From the NCBI GenBank assembly GCA_041398905.1, contig JAWKTV010000001.1:248001-312000 (forward strand): DNA of 64,000 nucleotides, given 5' to 3'. Positions within the stretch are counted from its first letter, which is position 1, and every line of letters starts with the position of its first letter. The notes beneath the pieces were generated by a model. It saw nothing but the letters and a program-made list of their open reading frames with translations. It did no database searches and had not been told where the DNA came from. Source of the stretch: JAWKTV01 sp041398905 (GTDB lineage Bacteria > Planctomycetota > Planctomycetia > Planctomycetales > Planctomycetaceae). Of this stretch, positions 8,684-18,539 are shown piece by piece. The translations under genes and the position numbers were made by a program.

Positions 8684-9943
8684 ATGAGCGCCCCCCACCC
8701 GCAACGCGACTTCGCCCGAGACGTCGTGGCCAGGCTCCGCGATGCGGGCTTCCAGGCACTCTTCGCCGGCGGGTGCGTCCGCGACCTCCTCATGGGACGC
8801 GAACCACAAGACTACGACGTCGCCACCGCCGCCACGCCCGAACAGGTCCGCAATCTCTTCGGAAAACGACGCACCCTCGCCGTCGGTGCCAGCTTCGGCG
8901 TCATCATCGTCCTCGGACCAAGTCCCGAATGCCACGTGGAAGTCGCCACCTTTCGCGCCGATGGAAACTACGCCGACGGACGACGCCCCGATCGCGTCGA
9001 GTTCTCCGATCCCCAGACCGACGCCCAGCGCCGCGACTTCACCATCAACGGCATGTTCTTCGACCCCATCGACGAACGGGTCATCGACTACGTCGGCGGC
9101 CAGCAAGACCTCGAGCACCACCAGCTCCGAGCCATCGGCGACCCCCGCGTCCGCTTCACCGAAGACAAGCTCCGGCTCCTCCGCGCCGTCCGCTTCACCG
9201 CCACCCTCGACTTCGAACTCGAAGCGGATACCGCCCGCGCCGTCGCCGCGATGGCCGACCAGATCCTCGTCGTCAGTTGGGAGCGCATCACCCAGGAACT
9301 CAAGAAAATGCTCGTCAACAGGCACCGCCGCCGCGCGATGACCCTCTGCGACGAGTCCGGACTCTTGGCGAACATCCTCCCCGAACTCGCCCAACTCCGT
9401 CACGACCCGCTGCACCCCGATTGGCTGCACACCCTCGAACTGCTCGACGAGCTGACAGATCCCACGTTCCCGCTCGCGTTGGCGACGCTACTGCATCGCC
9501 TGCCCATCGACCCGGGCACCGTCGTCGACATCGCCGCCCTCTGTCGTCGACTCAAGCTCTCGAACGATGAGACCGACTCCGTCGTCTGGCTGACGCGAAA
9601 CAGCGCAGCCCTCGATGCCCCCGCCGACCTGACGCTCGCTCAACTCAAGCGACTCCTCGCCCACCGCGACGCGCCCGCACTCGTCGGCCTCCTCACGGCC
9701 CGCGCCCGCGTGCGAACAACACTCGCCGAACCGCTCGAGTTTGTCTTGAACTTCCTCGCCCGCACTCCGCCGGAGGCCATCAATCCTCCACCGCTCATCG
9801 ACGGCGCGGACCTCAAGCGACTTGGTCTGCAGCCCGGACCCCGCTTCCGGGAACTGCTCGACGGCGTCCGCGAGCTGCAACTCAACAGCGACTTGACGAC
9901 CACCTCCGACGCGCTGGACTGGATCCGCGCGCAGCTCACATAA
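8684..9943 (+). CDS. cca: CCA tRNA nucleotidyltransferase / poly(A) polymerase family
   Basis: A 419-residue class II nucleotidyltransferase that adds or repairs the 3' CCA of tRNA. The start has AAGGA 8 bases upstream. The catalytic head is intact: FAGGCVRDLLMG near residue 26 and DYDVATAATPEQV with the metal-binding Asp pair near 43. RRDFTINGMFFDP (around 110) and the ERITQELKKML neck follow. The C-terminal HD-like region is degenerate (ALATLLHRLP where HD would stand), so any phosphohydrolase activity is probably lost. Poly(A) polymerase activity cannot be excluded from sequence. The stop codon lies inside a 20-base tandem duplication. Confidence 0.93.
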   Translation: MSAPHPQRDFARDVVARLRDAGFQALFAGGCVRDLLMGREPQDYDVATAATPEQVRNLFGKRRTLAVGASFGVIIVLGPSPECHVEVATFRADGNYADGRRPDRVEFSDPQTDAQRRDFTINGMFFDPIDERVIDYVGGQQDLEHHQLRAIGDPRVRFTEDKLRLLRAVRFTATLDFELEADTARAVAAMADQILVVSWERITQELKKMLVNRHRRRAMTLCDESGLLANILPELAQLRHDPLHPDWLHTLELLDELTDPTFPLALATLLHRLPIDPGTVVDIAALCRRLKLSNDETDSVVWLTRNSAALDAPADLTLAQLKRLLAHRDAPALVGLLTARARVRTTLAEPLEFVLNFLARTPPEAINPPPLIDGADLKRLGLQPGPRFRELLDGVRELQLNSDLTTTSDALDWIRAQLT

Positions 9944-9962
9944 TCCGCGCGCAGCTCACATA
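9923..9962. repeat. Exact 20-base tandem duplication over the cca stop codon
   Basis: The unit atccgcgcgcagctcacata occurs twice back to back, at 9923-9942 and 9943-9962. The TAA stop (9941-9943) bridges the junction. It is either a recent slippage or duplication event or an assembly artefact; either way the protein's C-terminus (IRAQLT) is unchanged. Confidence 0.9.
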
Positions 9963-10337
9963 AGGCCGGACCAATCAGCAGCCGTCCCGGCTACCGGTCT
10001 TCGGCGAAACAGCACGCGGCTCCCATCACCGCACGAAAGAAAAGCGGGCTGGCCAGCCCTTCAAACCGAATCAACGTCGGATTGTGTCGTTGGTGTGCAG
10101 AACCAGTCGGCTCGTTTCCCGCATCTCGGTCGACCTGACCTCGCCAGCTTCTGACAACTGGCGAGCGGTGGGAAACAAGCCGGCCCATCCCCACGAAGAG
10201 GGACGGGACAACGCAAACTCTGCTGACTCTAATCGACCCCGACCCCGGTGCGCCGCCGCTGTTTGACAAGCGATCAACCGCAGTCGGAAGCCTCGCCGTT
10301 TCCTTCGCTGGCTCGACCAATCGACGTCAGCGGACGA
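9944..10337. other. Intergenic region with a nested stem-loop
   Basis: 394 bases between cca (right-going) and doxX (left-going), so both genes end here. It contains the second copy of the tandem duplication and the stem-loop at 10108-10182. No credible gene was seen; the open frames have no recognisable protein features. Confidence 0.6.
10108..10182. other. Two-tier stem-loop between convergent genes
   Basis: The outer arms cggctcgtttccc (10108-10120) and gggaaacaagccg (10170-10182) pair over 13 positions with one mismatch. Inside them CTCGCCAG (10140-10147) pairs perfectly with CTGGCGAG (10158-10165) around a 10-base loop. The inner hairpin plus its GCGGTGG tail resembles the first part of the repeats at 14643 and 45964. 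It could be a bidirectional transcript end without a T-tract, or a structured RNA element. Confidence 0.5.
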
Positions 10338-10742
10338 CTACTCGTCATCCCCGCCGCCGCGACCCCACAGCAGCCAGTCGAGCGAGATCGCCCCCGGACC
10401 GGTCAGAAACAGAGTCGCGTACCCCGTCAGGTACATCGCCGCGAGTTCCTTCTTCGCCCAGGGGTCCGCGCCATGTGCGATGAAGATCGCCACGCACATC
10501 GTCACGATCAACGGAATGCACGCCAGCCGTGTCAGGAAGCCGATCGCCAATAACCCCGAGCAGGCAACCTCCGCGAAGATCGCCAGATACAGGCTGTTCT
10601 GCGGCCCCACGTTGAATGGGTCAGGGAAGTTCGCCGCCATCGCCTCCCGCCCCTCCCACTTCATCCAGCCATGCGGAAACATCATCGCAGCCAGTCCCAG
10701 CCGCAACACCAGCAGCCCCAGGTTGAGTCCCGTTGTACGCAC
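10338..10742 (-). CDS. DoxX family integral membrane protein
   Basis: A 134-residue protein with four hydrophobic helices (LGLLVLRLGLAAMMF, IFAEVACSGLLAIGFL, LIVTMCVAIFIA, LAAMYLTGYATLFLTG). RLGLAAMMFPHGWMKWEG matches the DoxX N-terminal pattern. The GTG at 10742 is chosen because GAGGTT lies just upstream and the first helix then begins at the expected place; the open frame continues far upstream without protein-like sequence. DoxX proteins are linked to quinone or redox and thiol-stress functions in the inner membrane, but the role of this one is not deducible. It is divergent from the YkgJ-like gene. Confidence 0.8.
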   Translation of the reverse strand: MRTTGLNLGLLVLRLGLAAMMFPHGWMKWEGREAMAANFPDPFNVGPQNSLYLAIFAEVACSGLLAIGFLTRLACIPLIVTMCVAIFIAHGADPWAKKELAAMYLTGYATLFLTGPGAISLDWLLWGRGGGDDE

Positions 10743-10898
10743 GTCTAACCTCGTGGTTGTTAAAGGAAGCACCCCCTCGCCCGGCAGACTCACCGATCGC
10801 CCGCACTCCGTCAACCGCAACCTCCAGGCTGGCCTCGACACGGCCGGGTCCACGGTCTCGGTTCGCCAAGTTCCATCACCCCGGCTCAGTCCGCCCAC

Positions 10899-11222
10899 AT
10901 GTCCGCCGACTTCCCCTCTCTCGATTCCTGCGAAAGCTGCGGGGCCTGCTGTCGGCACATGGTCGCGCCGCCCTTCATCATCAACCGCCACCGCGATGAG
11001 ACGCGCGAGAAAGCCGTCCCCGCGCACCTGCTCGAACAAATCCTCCCCTTGTGGGAAGTCCGGCTGGTCGTCGCTGAAGCACCCTGCTGCTGGTACGACG
11101 CCCACACGCACCGCTGCCGACACTACGACATCCGCCCCGACGCATGTCGGGCATTCGAGATCAACAGCCCCTCCTGTCACGCCTGCCGAGAGAAATGGGA
11201 AGTCCCCCATCCAGCGCGGTGA
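10899..11222 (+). CDS. YkgJ-like cysteine-cluster protein
   Basis: A 107-residue soluble protein built round a conserved Cys cluster: CESCGACCRHM near residue 11, then CCWY, CRHY, CRAFE and CHACREKW in the second half. This matches the UPF0153/YkgJ family, thought to bind zinc or an Fe-S cluster; the ligand is unproven. HRCRHYDIRPDACRAFE is the family's most typical block. It is divergent from doxX with 156 bases between and tail-to-tail with the MFS gene. Confidence 0.85.
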   Translation: MSADFPSLDSCESCGACCRHMVAPPFIINRHRDETREKAVPAHLLEQILPLWEVRLVVAEAPCCWYDAHTHRCRHYDIRPDACRAFEINSPSCHACREKWEVPHPAR

Positions 11223-11263
11223 CCGCCCCCAACGCTCAGCCTCGGTCACGACGGCTCCGCACC

Positions 11264-12779
11264 CTACGCAGCCGCCGCGTCGCGTTCGACCTGTTCGCAC
11301 TCCTCGGCCGCTTCCTCCACACCCGGCCAGCGGCGGCGATACAGCCCCAGCGGGTAACGCAGCACTCGCAGCGGACCGACCCCCAGCAGAGTCTGTACCA
11401 CCTCCCGCATCTCGCGCCCGCCCGGCTCCTGCACGCGGGTCACCAGCACCGTCGCCACAAACCGCGCCAAAAGGCTCGCGAAGAACAGCACATGAAACCC
11501 GGTGATCGATCGGCTGCCGATCATCATCGACCAGTCACTCACCGACGACAGCCACGCCCCGCAGGCGATTGATGTCATCCCACCCACCAGCCCCGCGATC
11601 GCCGTTCCCGCCGCGATAAACATCGTTCGGTTCGCCGCCGGTGAATGCTTCAGCAGGAACCCATTGTTCGCGATCGCCACGCCGGTGTTCAGCGCCATGT
11701 CGATCATGAAGATCGGTGCGAGGATCACCAGCGCGAGGTCCGGCGACGGCGGAACCAGCAGCAGCGACAGCATGTTGATCGACTTCAGCCCGATGCACAG
11801 GATCAAGAGCACCCGGTTGCCATAGTGATCGGCGATCCGGCCCAGCCACCGCGAACAGATCGCCCCGCCCACCCACGAGCAGGTCCACAATAGCAGCACC
11901 TGAAACAGGCTCATCCCCACGTACTGCAACAGGTACAGGCTGATGAACGGAGCCCCGATCATCGCCGCGAAATGCCAGAAGCACGTGAACCCAATGAATG
12001 ACCGGAACCCCGCATGCCGGAACGGACCGCTGAACACCTCCCACAGCCCCGCCTCGGGCAGCTTGGTGACACGCGGCTCATCCACTTTGAAGAACAGCAG
12101 AATGTCGACAACGCCCAGCACCGCCCCAAGCAGCACCAGATGCGCAAACGCCTTGACGACGTCCGGTTCGACGAACTGCAGGTACAGCCCGCTCCCCAAC
12201 AGACTCGCCGCCGCCGTGAGTTGCATCCAAAAGCTGACGCACGCCCCAGTACCGCCCCAGCCCACGCTTCGGCAGGTAGTCCCCCATCCACGACAGCCAG
12301 AGCGGCGTCGTGAAGTGCACCAACCCCTGATTCACCGCGAATACACCCAGAAACGCCCACAGCCAGACCGGCCGAGGCACCTCCGGCCACAACCACGGTC
12401 CCGCCGCAACCGGCACGCAGATCAGCCGCTGGAGCAGCGTCAGCCAAAACCACCACCGGCGACGGTACTCCAGCCGATTGGCCAGCCAAGCCGCCAGGAA
12501 CTGCATAAACAGCATCCCGACCGGCAGCGCCGAAAGGACGCCGACGTGCAGACCCGTCCCGCCCAACTGCCGCGTGAACTCGATCGACGCGGTCGATGTG
12601 GTGAGCTGCGTATACGCCGACCCCAGACAGCCAGCGATCACGATGGCCACCTGGGCCCGACGCAAAGACCACACCGCGACAACTCCCAAGAGAACACCGG
12701 CCCCGTCCCAAACCGGACGATCACGCCAGCCGATCAACTCTGGCACACTCCCCGATTCCCGGCAAGAGCGACTCTCCAA
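11264..12779 (-). CDS. MFS transporter (frameshifted)
   Basis: A major facilitator protein split over two frames. The N-terminal half (12779 to about 12240) holds the first helices (VAIVIAGCLGSAYTQL, VGVLSALPVGMLFMQFLAAW) and the motif LPKRGLGRYWGVRQ. The C-terminal half (about 12250 to 11264) continues with MQLTAAASLLGSGL, ISLYLLQYVGMSLFQVLLLW and IADHYGNRVLLILC. The switch lies near 12235-12250 and needs one base removed or two added. Together they give about 500 residues and roughly 12 helices. The substrate is unknown. The exact start is uncertain because the first 40 residues look non-conserved. It is probably a functional gene with a sequence error. Confidence 0.75.
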
Positions 12780-12877
12780 GATTGTCCGCGATCCTCCCGA
12801 AACCGGCTAATAACGCCACCAAGCATCAGCCAACGCCAATCCGCAGCGGCAAAGCCGGCCAGCGATCCCCCACCCCA

Positions 12878-14521
12878 TCACAGCCCGAACCACGGCAGCG
12901 GGGACTTGGCGGGCGGCAGCTTCACCAGTTGCACCCCCGTCACATCCGGGTGACCTTTCACCTCGTCGAGTGCCGCCGCCGACGGCTCGTTGTCGAGATT
13001 CAGCACCGCCACCGCCTCACCGCCCGGCTGGTCGCTTTCACGACCCAAAGCCATGTGCGAAATGTTCACCGCGTGCTTGCCAAACGTCGTGCCGATCGCA
13101 CCAATCAGCCCCGGCACGTCCTTGTGACGGTACAACAGCATCAGGCCATCGAGGTACGCATCGAGGTGAAAACCTTCCAGCTTCACCAGCCGCAGGAACT
13201 CATTGCCAAATGTCGTCCCCGCCACGCTCACGCTCCCCTGATCCGTCTCCACCGTCGCCGAAATCAACGTCGAGAACGCGCCGACTTCGCTCGAACTCGT
13301 CGCGCTGATCTCGATCCCCCGATCGCGGGCGATCATCTCGGCATTCAGAATGTTCACGCTCTCCGCCAAGGCCTGCGACAGCAGCCCGCAGGTAAAGGCG
13401 TTGGCGATCAGCTTCACCGGCTGTTTGGCCGCTTCCCCCTTGAAGTGCAGCCGCGCCGCCTTGTGCGGCTTCCCCTGCGTCAGTTGCGCGAGCATCAATC
13501 CAAGGCGATGCCCAAGGTCCAGGTAAGGTCGCAGACCCCTCATCTGCTGACCCGACACCGGGGCCATGTTGACCGCGTGGCGAATCTCTCCCCGCACCAA
13601 AAACGCCGAGATGATCTCCGCCGCCTCGACCGACACCTGCTCCTGCGCCTCGTCCGTGGAGGCACCCAGGTGCGGCGTGAGGATGGTGTTCGGCAGCGCA
13701 CGGAACGGCGAGTCCGCCACGAGCGGCTCCTCCACGAATACGTCCAGCGCCGCTCCACCCACCTGTCCCGTCTTCAACCCCTCGATCAGCGCCGCCTCGT
13801 CGACAATTCCGCCGCGGGCGCAGTTGATGATCCGCACACCCTTCGGCATCGCCGCGATCCGCTCCGCGTTGATGATCCCTCGCGTCGCGTCGGTCATCGG
13901 CGTATGCACCGTCACGAAATGGCAACGCTTCACCAGCTCGTCGACATCGTTGATGAGTTCGATGCTCTCCTCGGCGGCCCGCTCCGCCGTCATGTACGGA
14001 TCGTACCCGACCACGTTCATTTCGAGTCCCACGCACCGCCGCGCCACGGTCAACCCGATCCGACCCAGTCCGATCACCCCGATCGTTTTCCCGGCGAGCT
14101 GCGTCCCCTTGAACGACTTCTTGTCCCACTTCCCTTCACGCATCGACTGATACGCCGGGCCAAGGTTCCGCGACAGCGCCATCAGCATCGCAACGGCGTG
14201 CTCCGCAGTGCTCACCGTGTTACCCGCCGGCGTGTTCATCACCACGATCCCGTTCCGCGTCGCCGCCTCCAGATCGATCGTGTCGACACCCACGCCCGCC
14301 CGCACAATCACCTTCAGCCGCTCCTGCCCATCCAGCGCGGCCGCTCCCAGCTTCGTCTTGCTGCGGACGATGATCCCATCCGCGTTCGCCAATGCGGCCC
14401 GCAGCTCCTCCAGGGTCTCGTATCCCTGGTTCACAACTTCGATCTCCGGCGACTGCGCCAGCAAATCCAGCCCGGCGGGAGAGAGATCGTCAGTCACGAG
14501 AACGCGAAACGCGGCAGCCAT
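12878..14521 (-). CDS. serA: D-3-phosphoglycerate dehydrogenase
   Basis: Catalyses the first step of serine synthesis, oxidising 3-phosphoglycerate with NAD+ in the cytoplasm. The 547 residues match the long form with an ASB domain and a C-terminal ACT domain. The substrate domain begins FRVLVTDDLSPAG. The NAD site is GVIGLGRIGLTVARR near residue 145. RIINCARGGIVDE (near 230) and the catalytic His in LTPHLGAST (near 285) are present. The ACT domain (around 470-545) contains GLIGAIGTTFGKHAVNISHM and probably senses serine. The gene is intact, and an upstream stem-loop and repeat separate it from the DUF1559 gene. Confidence 0.97.
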   Translation of the reverse strand: MAAAFRVLVTDDLSPAGLDLLAQSPEIEVVNQGYETLEELRAALANADGIIVRSKTKLGAAALDGQERLKVIVRAGVGVDTIDLEAATRNGIVVMNTPAGNTVSTAEHAVAMLMALSRNLGPAYQSMREGKWDKKSFKGTQLAGKTIGVIGLGRIGLTVARRCVGLEMNVVGYDPYMTAERAAEESIELINDVDELVKRCHFVTVHTPMTDATRGIINAERIAAMPKGVRIINCARGGIVDEAALIEGLKTGQVGGAALDVFVEEPLVADSPFRALPNTILTPHLGASTDEAQEQVSVEAAEIISAFLVRGEIRHAVNMAPVSGQQMRGLRPYLDLGHRLGLMLAQLTQGKPHKAARLHFKGEAAKQPVKLIANAFTCGLLSQALAESVNILNAEMIARDRGIEISATSSSEVGAFSTLISATVETDQGSVSVAGTTFGNEFLRLVKLEGFHLDAYLDGLMLLYRHKDVPGLIGAIGTTFGKHAVNISHMALGRESDQPGGEAVAVLNLDNEPSAAALDEVKGHPDVTGVQLVKLPPAKSPLPWFGL

Positions 14522-14642
14522 GAGTCAGTCCGTGGGCAAGGGGCTCGCCAGCAGCAGCGGCGACAAGCAAACAGGGGTCACGATGCGTAGCATAGAGACT
14601 GCCCGGGGGGCTTCAAGCAGCGGCCCGCCGACTCGATGAATT

Positions 14643-14857
14643 GGGCTGCGGACTCGCCGTCAGAGTTGGCGAGGCGGTGGCCGTCAGGCCCCGGACCGTC
14701 GAACGCGGTGGCGACACGGCCGTCTGTGGACAACCCGGAGCTGCCGCATGACAGCTCACCAGATATCCCGCGCGGGCTCCCGATTGTTTCCGTGTCGCCG
14801 AGACTGTGACACGTCCGCACCGCGCCTCCGCCTCCCCCACCAACCAGCGACGGCACT
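14643..14857. repeat. Interspersed intergenic repeat, copy A
   Basis: Full-length match to 45964-46152. It begins with the hairpin CTCGCC...GGCGAG, then GGTGGCC-GTCAGGCCC-GGACCGTCG, and ends with a block (14789-14831) that differs from 46085-46127 at one base in 43. The middle of the element differs more. Partial relatives are at 23881-23999 and 29165-29206. Confidence 0.8.
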
Positions 14858-14871
14858 CGACGAAATGCCAA

Positions 14872-14900
14872 CGGGCCGCCGGTTTCTCGCCAGCGGCCCG
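14872..14900 (-). terminator. Strong stem-loop downstream of the DUF1559 gene
   Basis: The arms are CGGGCCGCCGG and CCAGCGGCCCG, 11 pairs with one mismatch round a 7-base loop. It lies about 50 bases past the stop of the left-going DUF1559 gene. There is no clear T-tract, so intrinsic termination is only a possibility. Confidence 0.4.
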
Positions 14901-14951
14901 TCGGACCAATCGCATCAAGTCAGGCATGGCATCCCACACACGCCCACGGCG

Positions 14952-15899
<948 letters not shown>

Positions 15900-16011
15900 C
15901 GATTCAGCCTCCTCCAAAAATGGAACGGGAACGACAACTCATCCTTCAAGATCACCGCAATCACATTGCGAATAATGACCAGCCCACGAACACACCTGCA
16001 TCCAACACCAA

Positions 16012-16416
16012 CTAGCCGCTCGTCAACACAAAACTGAACTCGTTCGGCCCTTGAGCTGTCACCTCCGCCGAAAACTCGGCATTCTCGGCATCCTGGTACT
16101 TCGCCGGAATCCCGCCCCCATCCTCCATGTCATCCGTCGGCTTGATCACCACGATATAGGTCCCCGGATCGATCCCCGTCGTCGATGCGTTCGTCCGCAC
16201 CTCGAAGGTCCCGTCCGGCTGAATCATCCCCGAGCCACCCTGACCCTCTCCGCTTCCCGGAAAGAACATCACCACCCCCCCTGTCAACGGTTTACCATCC
16301 AGCATCACGACTCCCCGCGCGGTCGAATCCGCCTCGTGAACCTCGGGACCGCAGCCCGCCGCGAGCATCGGCAACACGGCCGCAATTGCGAACAAGATAC
16401 GCGGGGACTGTCTCAT
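16012..16416 (-). CDS. Transthyretin-like lipoprotein paired with the DUF1559 gene
   Basis: A 134-residue lipoprotein. The start at 16416 gives a classical signal peptide with lipobox LAAGC; the longer in-frame start at 16497 would bury it. The mature part opens ARGVVMLDGKPLTGGVVMFFPG and then FEVRTNA and GIDPGTYIVVIKP, a beta-sandwich layout like carboxypeptidase-regulatory or transthyretin-like domains. Such lipoproteins are typically encoded beside DUF1559 genes, as here. The function is unknown; it is probably envelope-located. Confidence 0.82.
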   Translation of the reverse strand: MRQSPRILFAIAAVLPMLAAGCGPEVHEADSTARGVVMLDGKPLTGGVVMFFPGSGEGQGGSGMIQPDGTFEVRTNASTTGIDPGTYIVVIKPTDDMEDGGGIPAKYQDAENAEFSAEVTAQGPNEFSFVLTSG

Positions 16417-16733
16417 GGAATGAGTCGATGTGAGGTGCGGCTGAAAGAAGAAGAAAAGCGAACCAATGCGACCAATGAAGCAGGGGAGAATTCCCAATCA
16501 GAAATGCCTGGTCGCGATAGATCAACATCGGCTGAAAACTCGCCCCCCGCCCAAGGGTGCAGTCACTGGCCTCCGCCGGCAACTTGAACCTCTCCGCCTC
16601 TCCCGGGCGAGACAGCAAGACCCCGGCCCGTTTACGTCCATCGTGGTGCGGTCTACTCTAGAGGAGCGGGGATCCGCGTACGCGAACGCTGGATGTGGCA
16701 CCGCCCTTCATCAGTTGCACAGGACTGGCCGAA
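16417..16733. other. Divergent intergenic region
   Basis: 317 bases between the left-going lipoprotein gene and right-going sufE. I see no repeat, hairpin or convincing promoter pair. The first 90 bases after 16417 are A/G-rich on the plus strand. No gene is supported. Confidence 0.5.
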
Positions 16734-17156
16734 ATGTCGGCGACGAAGACGATGACGATCGACGAACTCCGCGATGAGTTTGACTTCCTCGGAGACTGGG
16801 AAGAGCAGTGCCGATTCCTCATCGAACTCGGTGAGGAACTCCCGAACTCCCCCCGCCGAGCGGACCGAGGAGCATCGCGTGCTCGGCTGTCAGGCCCGCG
16901 TCTGGCTCGTCACCGAGGTGCTGCGGGACAACGGCGCGACCCGGCTCAGGATTCGCGCCAAAAGCGACGCCCGCATCGTCGACGGACTGATCGTCGCTCC
17001 TCGCCCTGTTCGACGGCAAGTCGCCCGAACAGATTCTCGCCACCGACTTCCGCGACACCTTCGCCGAACTCGGGCTCGAAACCCACCTCGTTCCGCAGCG
17101 GAAGAACGGCCTCTACGCCATGGTCGAGCCGCGTCCGCAACGAGGCCCGCCCTTGA
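16734..17156 (+). CDS. sufE: SufE sulfur-acceptor protein (frameshifted)
   Basis: Takes persulfide sulfur from SufS and stimulates it during Fe-S cluster assembly. Three frames must be joined: ATKTMTIDELRDEFDFLGDW and FLIELGEELP first, then TEEHRVLGCQARVWLVTEV (with the catalytic Cys in GCQ), then ALFDGKSPEQILATDF and FAELGLETHL. The family order and the length of about 140 residues are then complete. Shifts lie near 16850-16856 (C run), near 16998 and near 17129. The TGA at 17154 overlaps a TTG start for sufS, so the two are probably coupled. I consider the breaks sequence errors; a decaying gene is the alternative. Confidence 0.82.
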   Translation: MSATKTMTIDELRDEFDFLGDWEEQCRFLIELGEELPNSPRRADRGASRARLSGPRLARHRGAAGQRRDPAQDSRQKRRPHRRRTDRRSSPCSTASRPNRFSPPTSATPSPNSGSKPTSFRSGRTASTPWSSRVRNEARP

Positions 17157-18468
17157 CCGGCACGTCCGACATCACGAACCCCGAAACGCCCCGCGTCACC
17201 AGCCTCGAACTCCCCACCGACGACGAGCAGCGGCCGCGACGACGCATCTTCGATGTCGACGACGCCCGCGCGCTCTTCCCCGCCCTCCAGCAATGCCTCC
17301 CCGGCGGCTACCCCGTCACCTATCTCGACTCCGCGTCATCCGCCCAGAAGCCGCAGGTCGTGATCGACAAGGAAGTCGAGGTCTACGAACAGTACTACGC
17401 CAACGCCTACCGGGGCGTCTACCGCTACGGCGATCGCGTCAGCCTCGAACTCGAAAAGGCCCGCGAGAAGGTCCAGTGGTTCATCGGCGCCCGCGGCGTC
17501 GATGAAATCGTCTTCACCTCCGGCACGACGATGTCCATCAACCTCGTCGCCAACGCCTGGGGCCGCAAGTTCCTCAAACCCGGCGACGAAGTGCTGCTCA
17601 CCGAACTCGAGCACCACGCCAACATCGTCCCCTGGCAATGGATCGCCCGGCAACCGGGCGCCACCGTCCGCTTCATCCCCTCACCAGCGATGGCCGCGTC
17701 GATCTCACGCAGTTCGCCGCGCTGCTCTCCGAACGCACAAAGCTGCTGGCCGTCACCGGCATGTCCAACGTGCTCGGCACCGTCCCGCCGGTCCAGGAGA
17801 TGGTCCGGAAGGCCAAGGAGGTCGGGGCCCTCGTCCTCGTCGACGCCGCGCAGAGCATCCCCCACATGCCCATCGACGTCAGCCGCGACCAGATCGACTT
17901 CCTCGCCTTCTCCGGCCACAAAGTCTACGGACCCCGGCGTCGGCGTGCTCTACGGACGCCGCGAACTGCTCGAGGCGATGGACCCTTCCTCTGCGGCGGC
18001 CACATGATCGCGACCGTCGGCTGGGAAGACAGCACCTGGTCCGCCCCCCCGCCAAGTTCGAGGCGGGAACGCCCCCATCGCACAGGCCATCGCCCTGGGC
18101 ACCGCCCTCGACTTCCTCTCCGAGTACACCCTCTGCCCGCTCCACAAACACGAACAGTCACTCCTCCGCACCGCCCACGAGCGAATGCTCGAGATCCCCG
18201 GCCTGAAGATCCACGGCCCGCCGACGTCCGAGAAAGCGCGATCGTCAGCTTCACCATCGACGGCGTCGCCGCGGGTGACATCGCGCAACTGCTCGACCTC
18301 CGCGGCATCTTCGTGCGGCACGGACATCACTGCACCATGCCCCTGCACGAACGACTCGGCGTCGCCGCCACCGTCCGCGCCAGCTTCGCGCTCTACAACA
18401 CCCTCGACGACATCGACCGCCTCATCTCCGGACTAAGGTTCGTCCTCAAAGAACTCAACCGACCCTGA
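17153..18468 (+). CDS. sufS: Cysteine desulfurase SufS (multiply frameshifted)
   Basis: A PLP-dependent enzyme that releases sulfur from cysteine for Fe-S cluster assembly with SufE. Joined over its frames it gives about 440 residues: YLDSASSAQKPQVVID, VFTSGTTMSINLVA, LTELEHHANIVPWQ, LVDAAQSIPHMPID, the PLP-lysine motif FSGHKVYGP, GVGVLYGRRELLEAM, and the active-site loop FVRHGHHCTMPLHERLG near the end. Breaks sit at short runs: 17677-17680 (C), near 17932, 17983-17985 (C), 18044-18050 (C), 18072-18076 (C) and 18233-18235 (A). Five of the six are explained by one missing base. The TTG at 17153, overlapping the sufE stop, is the likeliest start. Confidence 0.85.
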
Positions 18469-18539
18469 ACACCACCTGACCAACCAACCCGTCCACCAAG
18501 TGACTCCGTGAACGGTCGACTCCTCACGATCAGTTGACG

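Larger units (their letters stand above)
14522..14951. other. Intergenic region holding an interspersed repeat
   Basis: 430 bases upstream of serA and downstream of the DUF1559 gene. About half is the repeat copy at 14643-14857, followed by the stem-loop at 14872-14900. No gene was seen; frames across the repeat are arginine- or glycine-rich and not shared as protein between repeat copies. Confidence 0.6.

Noticed and set aside
8464..9570. Right-going Arg-rich frame of 368 codons overlapping cca
   Set aside because: Composition is almost all Arg, Pro and Thr, a frame-shifted reading of cca.
9991..10320. Left-going frame of 109 codons between cca and doxX
   Set aside because: No domain, leader or ribosome site, and it crosses the nested stem-loop.
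12782..14590. Long right-going frame of about 600 codons opposite serA
   Set aside because: It is the antisense of a fully conserved serA, has Arg/His/Gln-rich composition typical of GC-rich shadows and no recognisable domain.
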